Assembly: GCF_013761175.1 (NCBI RefSeq)
Contig: NZ_JACDUR010000001.1
Location: forward strand, 558,001-622,000
Source of the DNA: Nonomuraea soli
GTDB taxonomy: Bacteria > Actinomycetota > Actinomycetes > Streptosporangiales > Streptosporangiaceae
Reading direction: 5' to 3'
Length of the DNA stretch: 64,000 bases
Shown here: positions 25,285-32,512 of the stretch, in pieces
How positions within the stretch are numbered: the stretch's first letter is position 1
Layout: each line of letters opens with the position of its first letter
Notes under the pieces: generated by a model
Told to the model about the DNA's origin: nothing
Database searches by the model: none
Seen by the model: only the letters and a program-made list of their open reading frames with translations
Made by a program: the position numbers and the translations under genes

Positions 25285-25751
25285 GCTTTCTTCGCCGGAC
25301 TCCCGCCGCGGTGCGGGAACGCCTCCTTCGCGGTGAGCGCCTGCTCGTCTCCGCCCCCTCGGGCGAGGGACATCTCGCCGCCACCGACCAGGCCCTGCTG
25401 CTGCCCGACGGCGGCCGCCTGCCGTACGAGGAGATCGAGAAAGCCTCCTGGGACCAGCGCGGGCTCACCGTGATCCGGGCCGACGGCACCACCGTGCGCG
25501 TCGCGGTCACCGAACCCGGGCGCGTCCCCGAGACCCTGCGCGAACGCGTCAACTCCACCATCGTGGTCAACAAACACGTCAACCTGCCCGGCGTTGACGG
25601 CGGCGTGCGCCTGGTCGCCCGCCGCAAGCCCGGCGGCGAGGTGCTCGGATGGACCTTCGTCTTCGACGAAGGCCTGGATCCGGCGGATCCAGGCCTTCGT
25701 GCTCAGGCCGAGCAGGCGTTGGAGGGAGTACGCCGCAGCATGGGCGTCTGA
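25281..25751 (+). CDS. Conserved hypothetical protein, PH-like fold
   Basis: Protein of 156 residues, ATG overlapping the glycosidase stop. The beta-rich middle (GHLAATDQALLLPDGGRLPYEEIEKASW) looks like a small pleckstrin-homology-type barrel seen in actinobacterial proteins of unknown function; the C-terminal helix (RAQAEQALEGVRRSM) closes it. No catalytic motif. Its 3' end contains a long perfect hairpin (25666-25700). Confidence 0.75.
   Translation: MSFLRRTPAAVRERLLRGERLLVSAPSGEGHLAATDQALLLPDGGRLPYEEIEKASWDQRGLTVIRADGTTVRVAVTEPGRVPETLRERVNSTIVVNKHVNLPGVDGGVRLVARRKPGGEVLGWTFVFDEGLDPADPGLRAQAEQALEGVRRSMGV
25666..25700. terminator. Perfect 16-bp hairpin inside the end of a gene
   Basis: Arms 25666-25681 and 25685-25700 are exact reverse complements around a 3-base loop (GGC). 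A second, overlapping hairpin is possible because CCTTCGT (25654-25660) can also pair with ACGAAGG (25666-25672). No T-run follows. Two convergent genes end only 6 bases apart just beyond it, so it probably terminates transcription of the rightward gene from within its coding sequence. Confidence 0.55.
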
Positions 25752-25757
25752 CCGCCG

Positions 25758-26069
25758 CTAATACGGCAGACCGCTCCTGTCGAGCTTCTCGTCCTCCCGC
25801 GCGCCCGGCTCGGGCCAGCCGGTTCCCGTGTCCTTGTGGTTGTTCAGGAACGGGAGCCGGTTGTGCAACGTGTCGCCGACCTTGGTCCTGGCCACGTCGG
25901 TGACCTTCGACACCTGCGCGCCGATCAGGCCCGCAGCCTCCTGCACGGTCGGGCTGTCCGCCACGCGCTGCGCCGTGCGCTTGATCTGCTCGTACCGCTC
26001 GCGACCCGCGCGGCTCCCGAGCACGTAACCGACCGCCACTCCGACGGCGAACGCCATCCGATATCGCAT
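25758..26069 (-). CDS. Small YtxH-like protein
   Basis: Protein of 103 residues; ATG at 26069 with GGAGGTG 4 bases upstream. A short N-terminal hydrophobic segment with glycines (MAFAVGVAVGYVLGSRAG) is followed by an amphipathic helical tail (QIKRTAQRVADSPTVQEAAGL), the pattern of YtxH/DUF-type envelope stress proteins. It is convergent with the stress-linked gene string and divergent from tRNA-Asn. Function unknown. Confidence 0.8.
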   Translation of the reverse strand: MRYRMAFAVGVAVGYVLGSRAGRERYEQIKRTAQRVADSPTVQEAAGLIGAQVSKVTDVARTKVGDTLHNRLPFLNNHKDTGTGWPEPGAREDEKLDRSGLPY

Positions 26070-26114
26070 GTTCCACCTCCGCTTCTCCGGGCCTACCCCG
26101 ACGACGATGCGACA

Positions 26115-26131
26115 CGCACTCCAGGAGTGCG
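26115..26131. promoter_or_regulatory. 17-bp perfect palindrome between the YtxH-like gene and tRNA-Asn
   Basis: CGCACTCC-A-GGAGTGCG: 8-base arms around one base. It lies 46 bases upstream of the YtxH-like start and immediately before a TAATCT hexamer (26133-26138) that could be the -10 box of the tRNA. It could be an operator or overlap with promoter elements; no binding protein is suggested by the neighbours. Confidence 0.4.
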
Positions 26132-26193
26132 CTAATCTATTCCTGCGCCGCAAGGAAGGGCCCAAACGCCCGGCCGAGCAGCGCGAAGTCCGA

Positions 26194-26266
26194 TCCCGTG
26201 TAGCTCAATCGGCAGAGCAGCCGGCTGTTAACCGGCAGGTTATAGGTTCGAGTCCTATCGCGGGAG
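26194..26266 (+). tRNA. tRNA-Asn (GTT)
   Basis: 73-base cloverleaf. Acceptor TCCCGTG pairs with CGCGGGA (one T-G pair), discriminator G at 26266; D-arm TAGCTCAATCGGCAGAGC; anticodon stem GCCGG/CCGGC with loop CTGTTAA, giving anticodon GTT; T-arm ATAGG-TTCGAGT-CCTAT. CCA is not encoded. Confidence 0.97.
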
Positions 26267-26294
26267 CTGGCCCTCGGGCAAGCTGACGCAGCGT

Positions 26295-26328
26295 AAGGCC
26301 CCTATCCGGATCACCGGGTAGGGGCCTT
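26295..26328 (+). terminator. Terminator hairpin after tRNA-Asn
   Basis: AAGGCCCCTA (26295-26304) pairs perfectly with TAGGGGCCTT (26319-26328); CCGG pairs inside the loop extend it. It begins 28 bases past the tRNA. No poly-T tail, but the stem is strong. Confidence 0.7.
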
Positions 26329-26478
26329 CGCCGTTCCGGGGAGCCACTTGCGTCTCGGGCTCTCCTCCCTGGAGGTCGCCGCGTCCCGGCAGGGAGGTGA
26401 TGACGTGGGCGCGGAATTTCTTTCTCGCTCTCCGCTCATCCGCGCCTGCGGCAAGCGCATCGCGGAGCTCTTGAGGGG

Positions 26479-27165
26479 TCAGGGGACGGCTGTCGAGCCG
26501 GCCATCCGGATCGTAGAGGCTGAGGTCGCCGAGCGCACCGCACGGTCCTTGAGCACTTCACTGACGTGGTGGTCGATGGCTCGCACGACGGCGAGGAACT
26601 CGTCCTTCGGGATCAGTCGGCGCTGAGGGTCGTAGTTTCGCGAATAATCAATGTCGACGAGATACGCGCCAAATCTCTCGCGGAACTGCCAGAAGGGGCA
26701 TTGCCTCTCAAGATTCTCGCCCTCGCCCGCACACATGAGAGCTGGCGAGTCGCCATGGAGTGAAACCGTCGATAGGGACATTGGGACGATGGGTCCATAA
26801 GGGTTCTCCTCGTCAACGAGGATCCTTCCGTAGGGCGCGTCTCGCTGTTCCGCCTCGGCGGAAGACGGGCTGGCTAGACGATGAACTCGTTGTACAAGCC
26901 CGTCCCACTTCCTCAACCGCGCTTCCTCGTCTCCGAAGAACAAAGCCGACTTGCCCTGTGGCTTCCCGTCGAGGTCGAGACTGTCAGTTTCTGGATTCAG
27001 GTCTTCGGGCGACGCCTTCCAGGCCCCATTGGCCGATTTCGTCGGAAGCTGTTCGACCGGAAGCAGGAGGTCGTCCATCGTGACAGCGTGGGTCTTGAGG
27101 GTTGTTGCGCAGCCAGCCGTGATGGAGAGTACTGCCGCAATCGCAACCTTTTGTCGAAGGCGCAC
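26479..27165 (-). CDS. Hypothetical lipoprotein
   Basis: Secreted lipoprotein of 228 residues. The GTG at 27165 opens a clean lipoprotein signal (VRLRQKVAIAAVLSITAGC; lipobox ITAGC). The mature part is hydrophilic with two cysteines (LMCAGEGENLERQCPFWQF) and no family I recognise. Base composition is visibly lower in GC than all neighbours, with codons such as TTG, AGA, TCA and AAT used freely. It lies just past tRNA-Asn, so recent transfer is plausible. No mobility genes are visible. Confidence 0.7.
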   Translation of the reverse strand: MRLRQKVAIAAVLSITAGCATTLKTHAVTMDDLLLPVEQLPTKSANGAWKASPEDLNPETDSLDLDGKPQGKSALFFGDEEARLRKWDGLVQRVHRLASPSSAEAEQRDAPYGRILVDEENPYGPIVPMSLSTVSLHGDSPALMCAGEGENLERQCPFWQFRERFGAYLVDIDYSRNYDPQRRLIPKDEFLAVVRAIDHHVSEVLKDRAVRSATSASTIRMAGSTAVP

Positions 27166-27296
27166 GGATGTGATCCTGCCGCACTCATGTGAAGAAAGTG
27201 TGCAGCTCTGGTGCGCGACAATTACCCATTTGAAGGCCATGCCCGCATCCCTCAAGCCGTCGCCTGCGGCGTTTCCGGTGTGTCAGGATGCTCGGC

Positions 27297-28055
27297 ATGT
27301 CTGGTCGCGCCTTGAGTTTCGGAGCGGTGGCGGAAACCTACGAACGCTTCCGCCCCGGCTATCCCGACGGGTTCTTCGACACGGTGACGGCGTACGCGGG
27401 ACGGCCGATCATGACCGCTCTCGAGATCGGCGCCGGGACCGGTAAGGCGACCCGGTTGCTCGCCGGGCGCGGGGTCACGGTCACCGCGACGGAGCCCGAC
27501 GCTGAGATGCTCGCCGAGTTGCGCAAGCACGTGCCGGGCACCGTCAGGACCGTCCAGGCCGCGTTCGAGGACCTGCGGCACGGCGAGACCTACGACCTGG
27601 TGTTCGCGGCGGCGGCGTTGCACTGGACCAGCCCTGAGCGCCGGTGGTCGCGCATGGCCGGGCTTCTGGAGCCGGGTGGCGTGTTCGCCTCGTTCGGCGG
27701 GCCGGTCCAGCTGGCCGACCCCGCCGTGGAGGAGGCCGTCCGCGTGGCGCGCTCGCCGTTCCTGGCGAGCGACGAGATCCCCTCCCCGGACGGCACGCCT
27801 CCGGAGCACGAGATGCAGTGGCCGGGGACGGAACTCCAGCGTTCGGAGTGGTTCGGCGACGTCCGGCAGGCGGTGGTCGAGCGGCGCCTGACGATGAGCG
27901 CCCACGACTTCGTCGGCTACCTCTCGACCGTCTCGGCCTACCTCGTCCTGCCGGCCGCCGAACGGGAGCAGGTGTTCGGCCGGATCCTGGAGGTCCTGCC
28001 CGACGCGGTGGAGATCGCCGCCGACATCACGGTGCACCTCGCGCGCCGGCGGTGA
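27297..28055 (+). CDS. Class I SAM-dependent methyltransferase
   Basis: Methyltransferase of 252 residues. N-terminal FGAVAETYERFRPGYP is typical of one actinobacterial family; motif I ALEIGAGTGKATRLL, acidic VTATEPDAEML and the post-motif FDLVFAAAALHW-like segment (YDLVFAAAALHWTSPERRWS) are clear. I prefer the second ATG (27297), with AGGA 8 bases upstream, to the one at 27288. Substrate unknown; no functional link to its neighbours. Confidence 0.85.
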   Translation: MSGRALSFGAVAETYERFRPGYPDGFFDTVTAYAGRPIMTALEIGAGTGKATRLLAGRGVTVTATEPDAEMLAELRKHVPGTVRTVQAAFEDLRHGETYDLVFAAAALHWTSPERRWSRMAGLLEPGGVFASFGGPVQLADPAVEEAVRVARSPFLASDEIPSPDGTPPEHEMQWPGTELQRSEWFGDVRQAVVERRLTMSAHDFVGYLSTVSAYLVLPAAEREQVFGRILEVLPDAVEIAADITVHLARRR

Positions 28056-28071
28056 GCGGCCGAGGGGGGTC

Positions 28072-28482
28072 TCACGGACCCTGCTGGATGCGAATCAGGT
28101 TGCCCGACGGGTCGCGGAAGGCGCAGTCGCGCACGCCGTACGGCTGGTCGATGGGCTCCTGCACCACGTCGGCCCCGCTGGCCTGAACCTTCTCGAACGT
28201 CGCGTCGACGTCGTCCGTCGACAGCAGGATGCCCGCGTAGGTGCCCTTGGCCATCATCTCGACGATCATGCGGCGCTCCTCGTCGGAGACGCCGGGATCG
28301 GAGCCGGGAGGCTCCAGGACGATCGAGAGGCCCGGCTGGCCCGCCGGACCGACGGTGAGCCACCGGATCCCGTCGTAGGACACGTCGTGGCGCACCTCGA
28401 AGCCCAGGGCGTCGCGGTAGAACGACAGCGAGGCGTCGGGGTCGTCGGAGGGCAGGAAACTGGCGTGAATCGTGATGTCCAT
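28072..28482 (-). CDS. VOC-family (glyoxalase/bleomycin-resistance fold) protein
   Basis: Protein of 136 residues with two beta-alpha-beta-beta-beta units (SFLPSDDPDASLSFYRDALGFEVR; ILLSTDDVDATFEKVQASGADVVQEP) and the end motif RDCAFRDPSGNLIRIQQ. In this superfamily such proteins act as metal-dependent lyases, isomerases or drug-binding proteins. Convergent with the methyltransferase; its start faces the small lipoprotein gene. Function not assignable from sequence. Confidence 0.85.
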   Translation of the reverse strand: MDITIHASFLPSDDPDASLSFYRDALGFEVRHDVSYDGIRWLTVGPAGQPGLSIVLEPPGSDPGVSDEERRMIVEMMAKGTYAGILLSTDDVDATFEKVQASGADVVQEPIDQPYGVRDCAFRDPSGNLIRIQQGP

Positions 28483-28558
28483 GGTCGTCACGCTAGGCCG
28501 GGGCATGGGCGGACGCTTCTCGATTCCTGACCGGTCGCGGTCGCGTAGGTTGAGCGGC

Positions 28559-29050
28559 GTGGCGATCGCCCGTTTGGCTCTGGCTCTGCCGGCCGTGATG
28601 ATGGCGGCCGCGTGCTCGGCGGGGCCCGCCGTGGTGGAGGCTGCGCCGTCGGGCGCCGTGGACTGCCCGGAGGTCTGGCCCGCGCGCTGGGCGTACGGTC
28701 CCGAGCCTGGGCCGTTGGTGCCCGCCGAGGGTGTGGTGTCGGTGACCCTGTGCGAGCTGGGGATCGTGCGCCGTGAGGGCAGGGAACCCGACCGGCGGCG
28801 GACCGTCGAGGGGGACGTGGGCCGCCTGGTGGAGGTGCTCAACGGGCTTCCACCCGTTGACAAGACGGGGATGCGGGTCTGCTCGCAGGTCGGCTTCACC
28901 CACGAGCTGTCGATCCTGGTGCGCTACGACGACGGCACGGGCGCCCTGGTGTACCTGGACCGCAACTGCCGTACGGCCGAGCGCGACGGGCGCACCCGGC
29001 GCCTCGACCACTCCGTGGTCGGGGCCTTCCTGGAGCCGCGCCGCGGGTAA
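28559..29050 (+). CDS. Hypothetical lipoprotein
   Basis: Secreted protein of 163 residues from the GTG at 28559, which opens a hydrophobic signal ending in AAAC (RLALALPAVMMAAAC). An upstream ATG at 28505 would add 18 arginine-rich residues. The mature part has four cysteines (near DCPEVW, TLCELG, VCSQVG, RNCRTA), which could form two disulfides, and no recognisable family. It is divergent from the VOC gene. Start uncertain. Confidence 0.65.
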   Translation: MAIARLALALPAVMMAAACSAGPAVVEAAPSGAVDCPEVWPARWAYGPEPGPLVPAEGVVSVTLCELGIVRREGREPDRRRTVEGDVGRLVEVLNGLPPVDKTGMRVCSQVGFTHELSILVRYDDGTGALVYLDRNCRTAERDGRTRRLDHSVVGAFLEPRRG

Positions 29051-29293
29051 GTCGCCCATCGATATTACGGTGAGTAACCATAAGATCGCAGATTTTCCCA
29101 TTTACCGGGACAAGCCCAGGGTTTGCAGTGAAAGATGTGCTTGCCGTGGACAAAAGACCGGGTGGCGGGAAGGGCGCCATCGCGAGGGCGGCGCCACCGG
29201 CCCGGAACCGGAGGGGCGGCTCGAAGAGCGGAATGTGTTGGTTGCTGCGTGCGCGCTTGGATCAGGGCATTGCGTCCATCGCACGGTGTCGCC

Positions 29294-30418
29294 GTGCGGA
29301 ACGGAAGACCGGAAGGCTCGGCCGTCCTGGACAGGACACCGGAGGCCGTCCAGCGGACGGATCTCGGGGAGGCCGAGCGGTTCGTCGAGTTGTACTGCGC
29401 GGAGAACGGCGGTGACCCGCCGGCAAGGATGCGGGAGATCGCCAGGGAGGTCGCGAGGACGGGGACGTACACGCATACCCCGCAGGAACTGGCCTTCGGC
29501 GCCAGGGTGGCATGGCGCAACAGCAGCAGGTGCATCGGCCGGCTGTACTGGCGTTCGCTGAAGGTGCGCGACCGGCGCAAGGTGAGCACCGCGGAGGGGG
29601 TGGCGCTGGAGTGTGTGCAGCACCTGCGTGAGGCGACGGGCGACGGCAGGCTGCGCCCGACGATCACGGTGTTCGCGCCCGACCGGCCGGGGCGCAGGGC
29701 GCCGAGGATCCTCAACGAGCAGCTCATCCGCTATGCCGGATACCGCCTGGACGACGGGACGATCATCGGTGACCCGCGCAACGTGGAGATCACCGATCTG
29801 GCTGTGAAGCTGGGCTGGACCGGCAGGAACGGCGCCTTCGACGTGCTGCCGACGATCATCGATCCGGGCCGGGGCAAGACGCTGTTGTGCAATCTGCCGG
29901 GTGACGCTGTCCTGGAGGTGCCGATCCGGCATCCCCATTTCGCGTGGTTCGCCGAGCTCGGCCTGCGGTGGCACGCCGTACCCGCGATCTCGAACATGTG
30001 CCTGGAGATCGGCGGGATCTGCTACCCGTGCGCGCCCTTCAACGGCTGGTACATGGGCACCGAGATCGGTGCCCGCAACCTGGCCGACGAGGATCGCTAC
30101 AACCAGCTTCCCGTCATCGCCAGGCGGCTCGGCCTCGACACCTCCAGCGAGCGCACGTTGTGGCGCGACGCGGCGCTGGTGGAGCTGAACGTGGCCGTCC
30201 TGCACTCCTTCGAGGAGGACGGGGTGACCATGACCGACCACCACACCGAGGCCAGGCGGTTCATGAAGCATCTGGAGAAGGAGGACAGGGCGGGGCGCGT
30301 CTGCCCGGCCGACTGGTCGTGGATCGTGCCGCCCATGTCGGGTTCGCTGACGCCCGTCTTCCACCGCTACTACGACGACAGCACGCTGTCACCGGCCTTT
30401 GTTCATCACCCGCAATAG
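29294..30418 (+). CDS. nos: Bacterial nitric oxide synthase, oxygenase domain only
   Basis: Haem-thiolate enzyme that makes nitric oxide from arginine, 374 residues from the GTG at 29294. Haem-ligand cysteine C80 in AWRNSSRCIGRLYW, substrate glutamate E257 in NGWYMGTEIGARNLAD, and pterin/aromatic region near WSWIVPPMSGS are all present. Like other bacterial NOS it lacks the flavin reductase domain and must borrow electrons. The start is uncertain: no ribosome site precedes it, but the 159 in-frame codon bases upstream translate poorly. The 243-base upstream gap contains an AT-rich stretch (29055-29105), the likely promoter. No partner biosynthetic gene adjoins. Confidence 0.93.
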   Translation: MRNGRPEGSAVLDRTPEAVQRTDLGEAERFVELYCAENGGDPPARMREIAREVARTGTYTHTPQELAFGARVAWRNSSRCIGRLYWRSLKVRDRRKVSTAEGVALECVQHLREATGDGRLRPTITVFAPDRPGRRAPRILNEQLIRYAGYRLDDGTIIGDPRNVEITDLAVKLGWTGRNGAFDVLPTIIDPGRGKTLLCNLPGDAVLEVPIRHPHFAWFAELGLRWHAVPAISNMCLEIGGICYPCAPFNGWYMGTEIGARNLADEDRYNQLPVIARRLGLDTSSERTLWRDAALVELNVAVLHSFEEDGVTMTDHHTEARRFMKHLEKEDRAGRVCPADWSWIVPPMSGSLTPVFHRYYDDSTLSPAFVHHPQ

Positions 30419-30420
30419 GG

Positions 30421-30435
30421 TAGAACATTGTTCTA
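30421..30435. promoter_or_regulatory. Palindromic operator overlapping the enoyl-CoA hydratase start
   Basis: TAGAACA-T-TGTTCTA, perfect 7-base arms around one base; its last A is the first base of the ATG. The AAC/GTT half-sites recall KstR and LexA boxes, but the spacing (3 bases between AAC and GTT) differs from both consensus sequences (2 and 4). A repressor here would block the start of transcription or translation. Confidence 0.55.
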
Positions 30436-31208
30436 TGACCGAACTTGTGCTGTCCGACCTCGACCGGGGCGTGCTGACGCTGACGTTCAACCGCCCTGAC
30501 CGGCTGAACGCCTGGACCGACGCCATGGGCAGGCGCTACTTCGACGCCCTGGCAGACGCGGAGAAGGACCCCGAGGTCAGGGCCATCGTCGTCACCGGCG
30601 CGGGCAGGGGCTTCTGCGCGGGCGCCGACTTCCAGACCCTGGGCGAGATCCAGGACGGCTCCTACGCGCAGGAGCCCGACCCCCGTCCCAACACCTTCCC
30701 GACGACCATCGGCAAGCCGATCATCGCCGCGGTCAACGGCGCCTGCGCGGGGCTCGGGCTGGTCCACGCGCTCGTGTGCGACCTGGTCTTCACCGCCGAG
30801 GAGGCCAAGTGGACCACGGCGTTCGCGCGCCGCGGCCTGGTCGCGGAGTACGGCCTGGCCTGGGTGCTGCCCAAGCTCGTCGGCCAGCAGCGGGCGATGG
30901 ACCTGCTGCTGTCGGGCCGGACCTTCACCGGCGCTGAGGCCTACGAACTCGGGCTGGTCAACCGGGCGGTGCCGGGCGAGCAACTGCTGGACGCGGCCCG
31001 CGCCTACGCGCTGGAGCTGTCCGTCCACAGCTCGCCGGCCTCGATGGCGGTGATCAAGCGGCAGGTGTGGGGTGACTGGGAGGCCACGCTGGAGCAGTCG
31101 GCGCACACCGCGGTCAAGGAGATGCTCGACAGCTTCAGGCGGCCCGACTTCGCCGAGGGGGTCGCGAGCTTCCTGGAGCGCCGCGACCCCGCCTTCCCGC
31201 CGCTCTAA
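30435..31208 (+). CDS. Enoyl-CoA hydratase/isomerase
   Basis: Crotonase-fold enzyme of 257 residues, probably in fatty-acid or related acyl-CoA breakdown. Oxyanion-hole regions AGRGFCAGADFQTL and NGACAGLGLVHALVCDLVF and the start LVLSDLDRGVLTLTFNRPDRLNAW are typical. The usual second catalytic glutamate region reads RRGLVAEYGLAWVLPKLVG, so an acid is present. It follows nos by 16 bases, yet the palindrome between them suggests separate control. Confidence 0.9.
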   Translation: MTELVLSDLDRGVLTLTFNRPDRLNAWTDAMGRRYFDALADAEKDPEVRAIVVTGAGRGFCAGADFQTLGEIQDGSYAQEPDPRPNTFPTTIGKPIIAAVNGACAGLGLVHALVCDLVFTAEEAKWTTAFARRGLVAEYGLAWVLPKLVGQQRAMDLLLSGRTFTGAEAYELGLVNRAVPGEQLLDAARAYALELSVHSSPASMAVIKRQVWGDWEATLEQSAHTAVKEMLDSFRRPDFAEGVASFLERRDPAFPPL

Positions 31209-31210
31209 CC

Positions 31211-31320
31211 GGCCCCCGCCGACGCCTCACGACGCCGGCCCCCGCCGCGCCTCACGACGCCGGCCCCCGCCGACGCCTCACGACGCCGACCCCCGCCGTT
31301 CGCCGGAGCCTCACGACGAC
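31211..31320. repeat. Four tandem copies of a 25-33 base repeat
   Basis: Units begin at 31211, 31237, 31262 and 31288. The first and third are identical 26-mers that start GGCCCCCGCCGACGCC and end TCACGACGCC; the second has a one-base deletion and the fourth is longer (33 bases). The array fills the 143-base gap between two convergent genes (enoyl-CoA hydratase and galactokinase). It is not translated in any gene I accept. Confidence 0.85.
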
Positions 31321-31351
31321 GTCACCGTGGCCGGGCCGTACGTGGGCCGCC

Positions 31352-32479
31352 CTAGGCGATTTTGTGGGCCCCGGCCGAGGGTACGGCGGGCATGAAGCGC
31401 GGCTCGGCCCAGCCCTTGGCCGCGAAGGCGGCGGCCACCGACTCCCGTACCGAGGCCACCCGCTCCTCGGCGACCAGGGCGATGGCCGAGCCGCCGAACC
31501 CGCCCCCGGTCATGCGCGCACCCCTGGCGCCGCCGCGCAGCGAGGCCTCCACGGCCACGTCGAGCTCGGGCGAGGAGACCTCGTACTCGTCGCGCAGCGA
31601 CAGGTGCGAGGCGTTGAGCAGCGCCCCGATCTCGGTGATCGCCCCGGCGCGCAGCAAGCCGATGAGCGCCTCGACCCGGTGGTTCTCGGTCACGACGTGC
31701 TGCACCCGCTTGCGTTCGTCGCCCTGCAGCCGCGACAGCGCCCCGGCGAGGTCGGTGACGTCGCGCAGCGCCTCGACGCCGAGCTTGCGCGCGGCCGACT
31801 CGCAGTCGGCCCTGCGCTTGGCGTACTGGCCGTCGGCCAGCTCGTGGTGGACGCGGGTGTCGATGATGAGGATGCGCAGCCCGTGCGCGGCCAGGTCGAG
31901 CGGCACCTGGCGGAAGCTTAGCGAGCGGCAGTCGAGGAAGAGCGCCCTGCCCTCCTGCGAGCAGGCGGAGGCGGCCTGGTCCATGATCCCGCAGGGCATG
32001 CCGACGAAGTCGTTCTCGGCCTTCTGGCCGAGCAGGGCGATCTCCATGGGTGTCATGCCGAGCCCGTGGATCTCGTTGATCGCCGAGCCGACCGCGACCT
32101 CCAGCGCGGCGCTGGAGCTGAGTCCGGCGCCGGCGGGCACGTCGCCGTCGATGGCGATGTCGAAGCCGCCGGCGCGCACGCCGAGCCCCTGCGAGACCAG
32201 CGTCGCGGGGACGCCGACGACGTAGCGCTGCCACCCGGTGGCCTGCTCGTGGGTGCCGAGCGTGACGGGCTCGGCGGCTCCTTGGAGGGACAGCAGCCTG
32301 ATGGCCCCGTCGTCGCGCCGGCTGACCGCGGCGCTGACGCCCCACGGCACGGCGAAGGGCAGCACGAAGCCGTCGTTGTAGTCGGTGTGCTCGCCGATCA
32401 GGTTGACCCGGCCGGGAGCGCGCCAGACGGTCTCGGGGTCGGCACCGAAAGCCGAACGGAAAGCTTCAACAACGCCCAT
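31352..32479 (-). CDS. galK: Galactokinase
   Basis: GHMP kinase of 375 residues that phosphorylates galactose at C1 in the Leloir pathway. Galactokinase signature GRVNLIGEHTDYNDGFVLP at about 23-41, ATP loop GAGLSSSAALEVA, and C-terminal GARMTGGGFGGSAI are diagnostic. galT and galE are not adjacent, so the pathway is dispersed or the enzyme acts in salvage. It starts 33 bases from the divergent PLP-enzyme gene. Confidence 0.95.
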   Translation of the reverse strand: MGVVEAFRSAFGADPETVWRAPGRVNLIGEHTDYNDGFVLPFAVPWGVSAAVSRRDDGAIRLLSLQGAAEPVTLGTHEQATGWQRYVVGVPATLVSQGLGVRAGGFDIAIDGDVPAGAGLSSSAALEVAVGSAINEIHGLGMTPMEIALLGQKAENDFVGMPCGIMDQAASACSQEGRALFLDCRSLSFRQVPLDLAAHGLRILIIDTRVHHELADGQYAKRRADCESAARKLGVEALRDVTDLAGALSRLQGDERKRVQHVVTENHRVEALIGLLRAGAITEIGALLNASHLSLRDEYEVSSPELDVAVEASLRGGARGARMTGGGFGGSAIALVAEERVASVRESVAAAFAAKGWAEPRFMPAVPSAGAHKIA

Positions 32480-32512
32480 AATCCAACATACCTCCGCCGG
32501 TACTCTAGCGGC

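Noticed and set aside
26194..27165. Integrated mobile element at tRNA-Asn
   Set aside because: Only odd base composition supports it; there is no integrase and no second copy of the tRNA end in the window.
29135..29293. N-terminal extension of nitric oxide synthase
   Set aside because: In frame, but Arg/Gly/Cys-rich and unlike any NOS N-terminus; the GTG at 29294 gives a length typical of bacterial NOS.
30421..30435. LexA (SOS) box
   Set aside because: The actinobacterial box has GAAC-N4-GTTC; here the spacing is 3 bases, so it should not be called LexA without a test.
31211..31320. CRISPR array
   Set aside because: Units are directly adjacent with no spacers and no cas genes are present; it is a simple tandem repeat.
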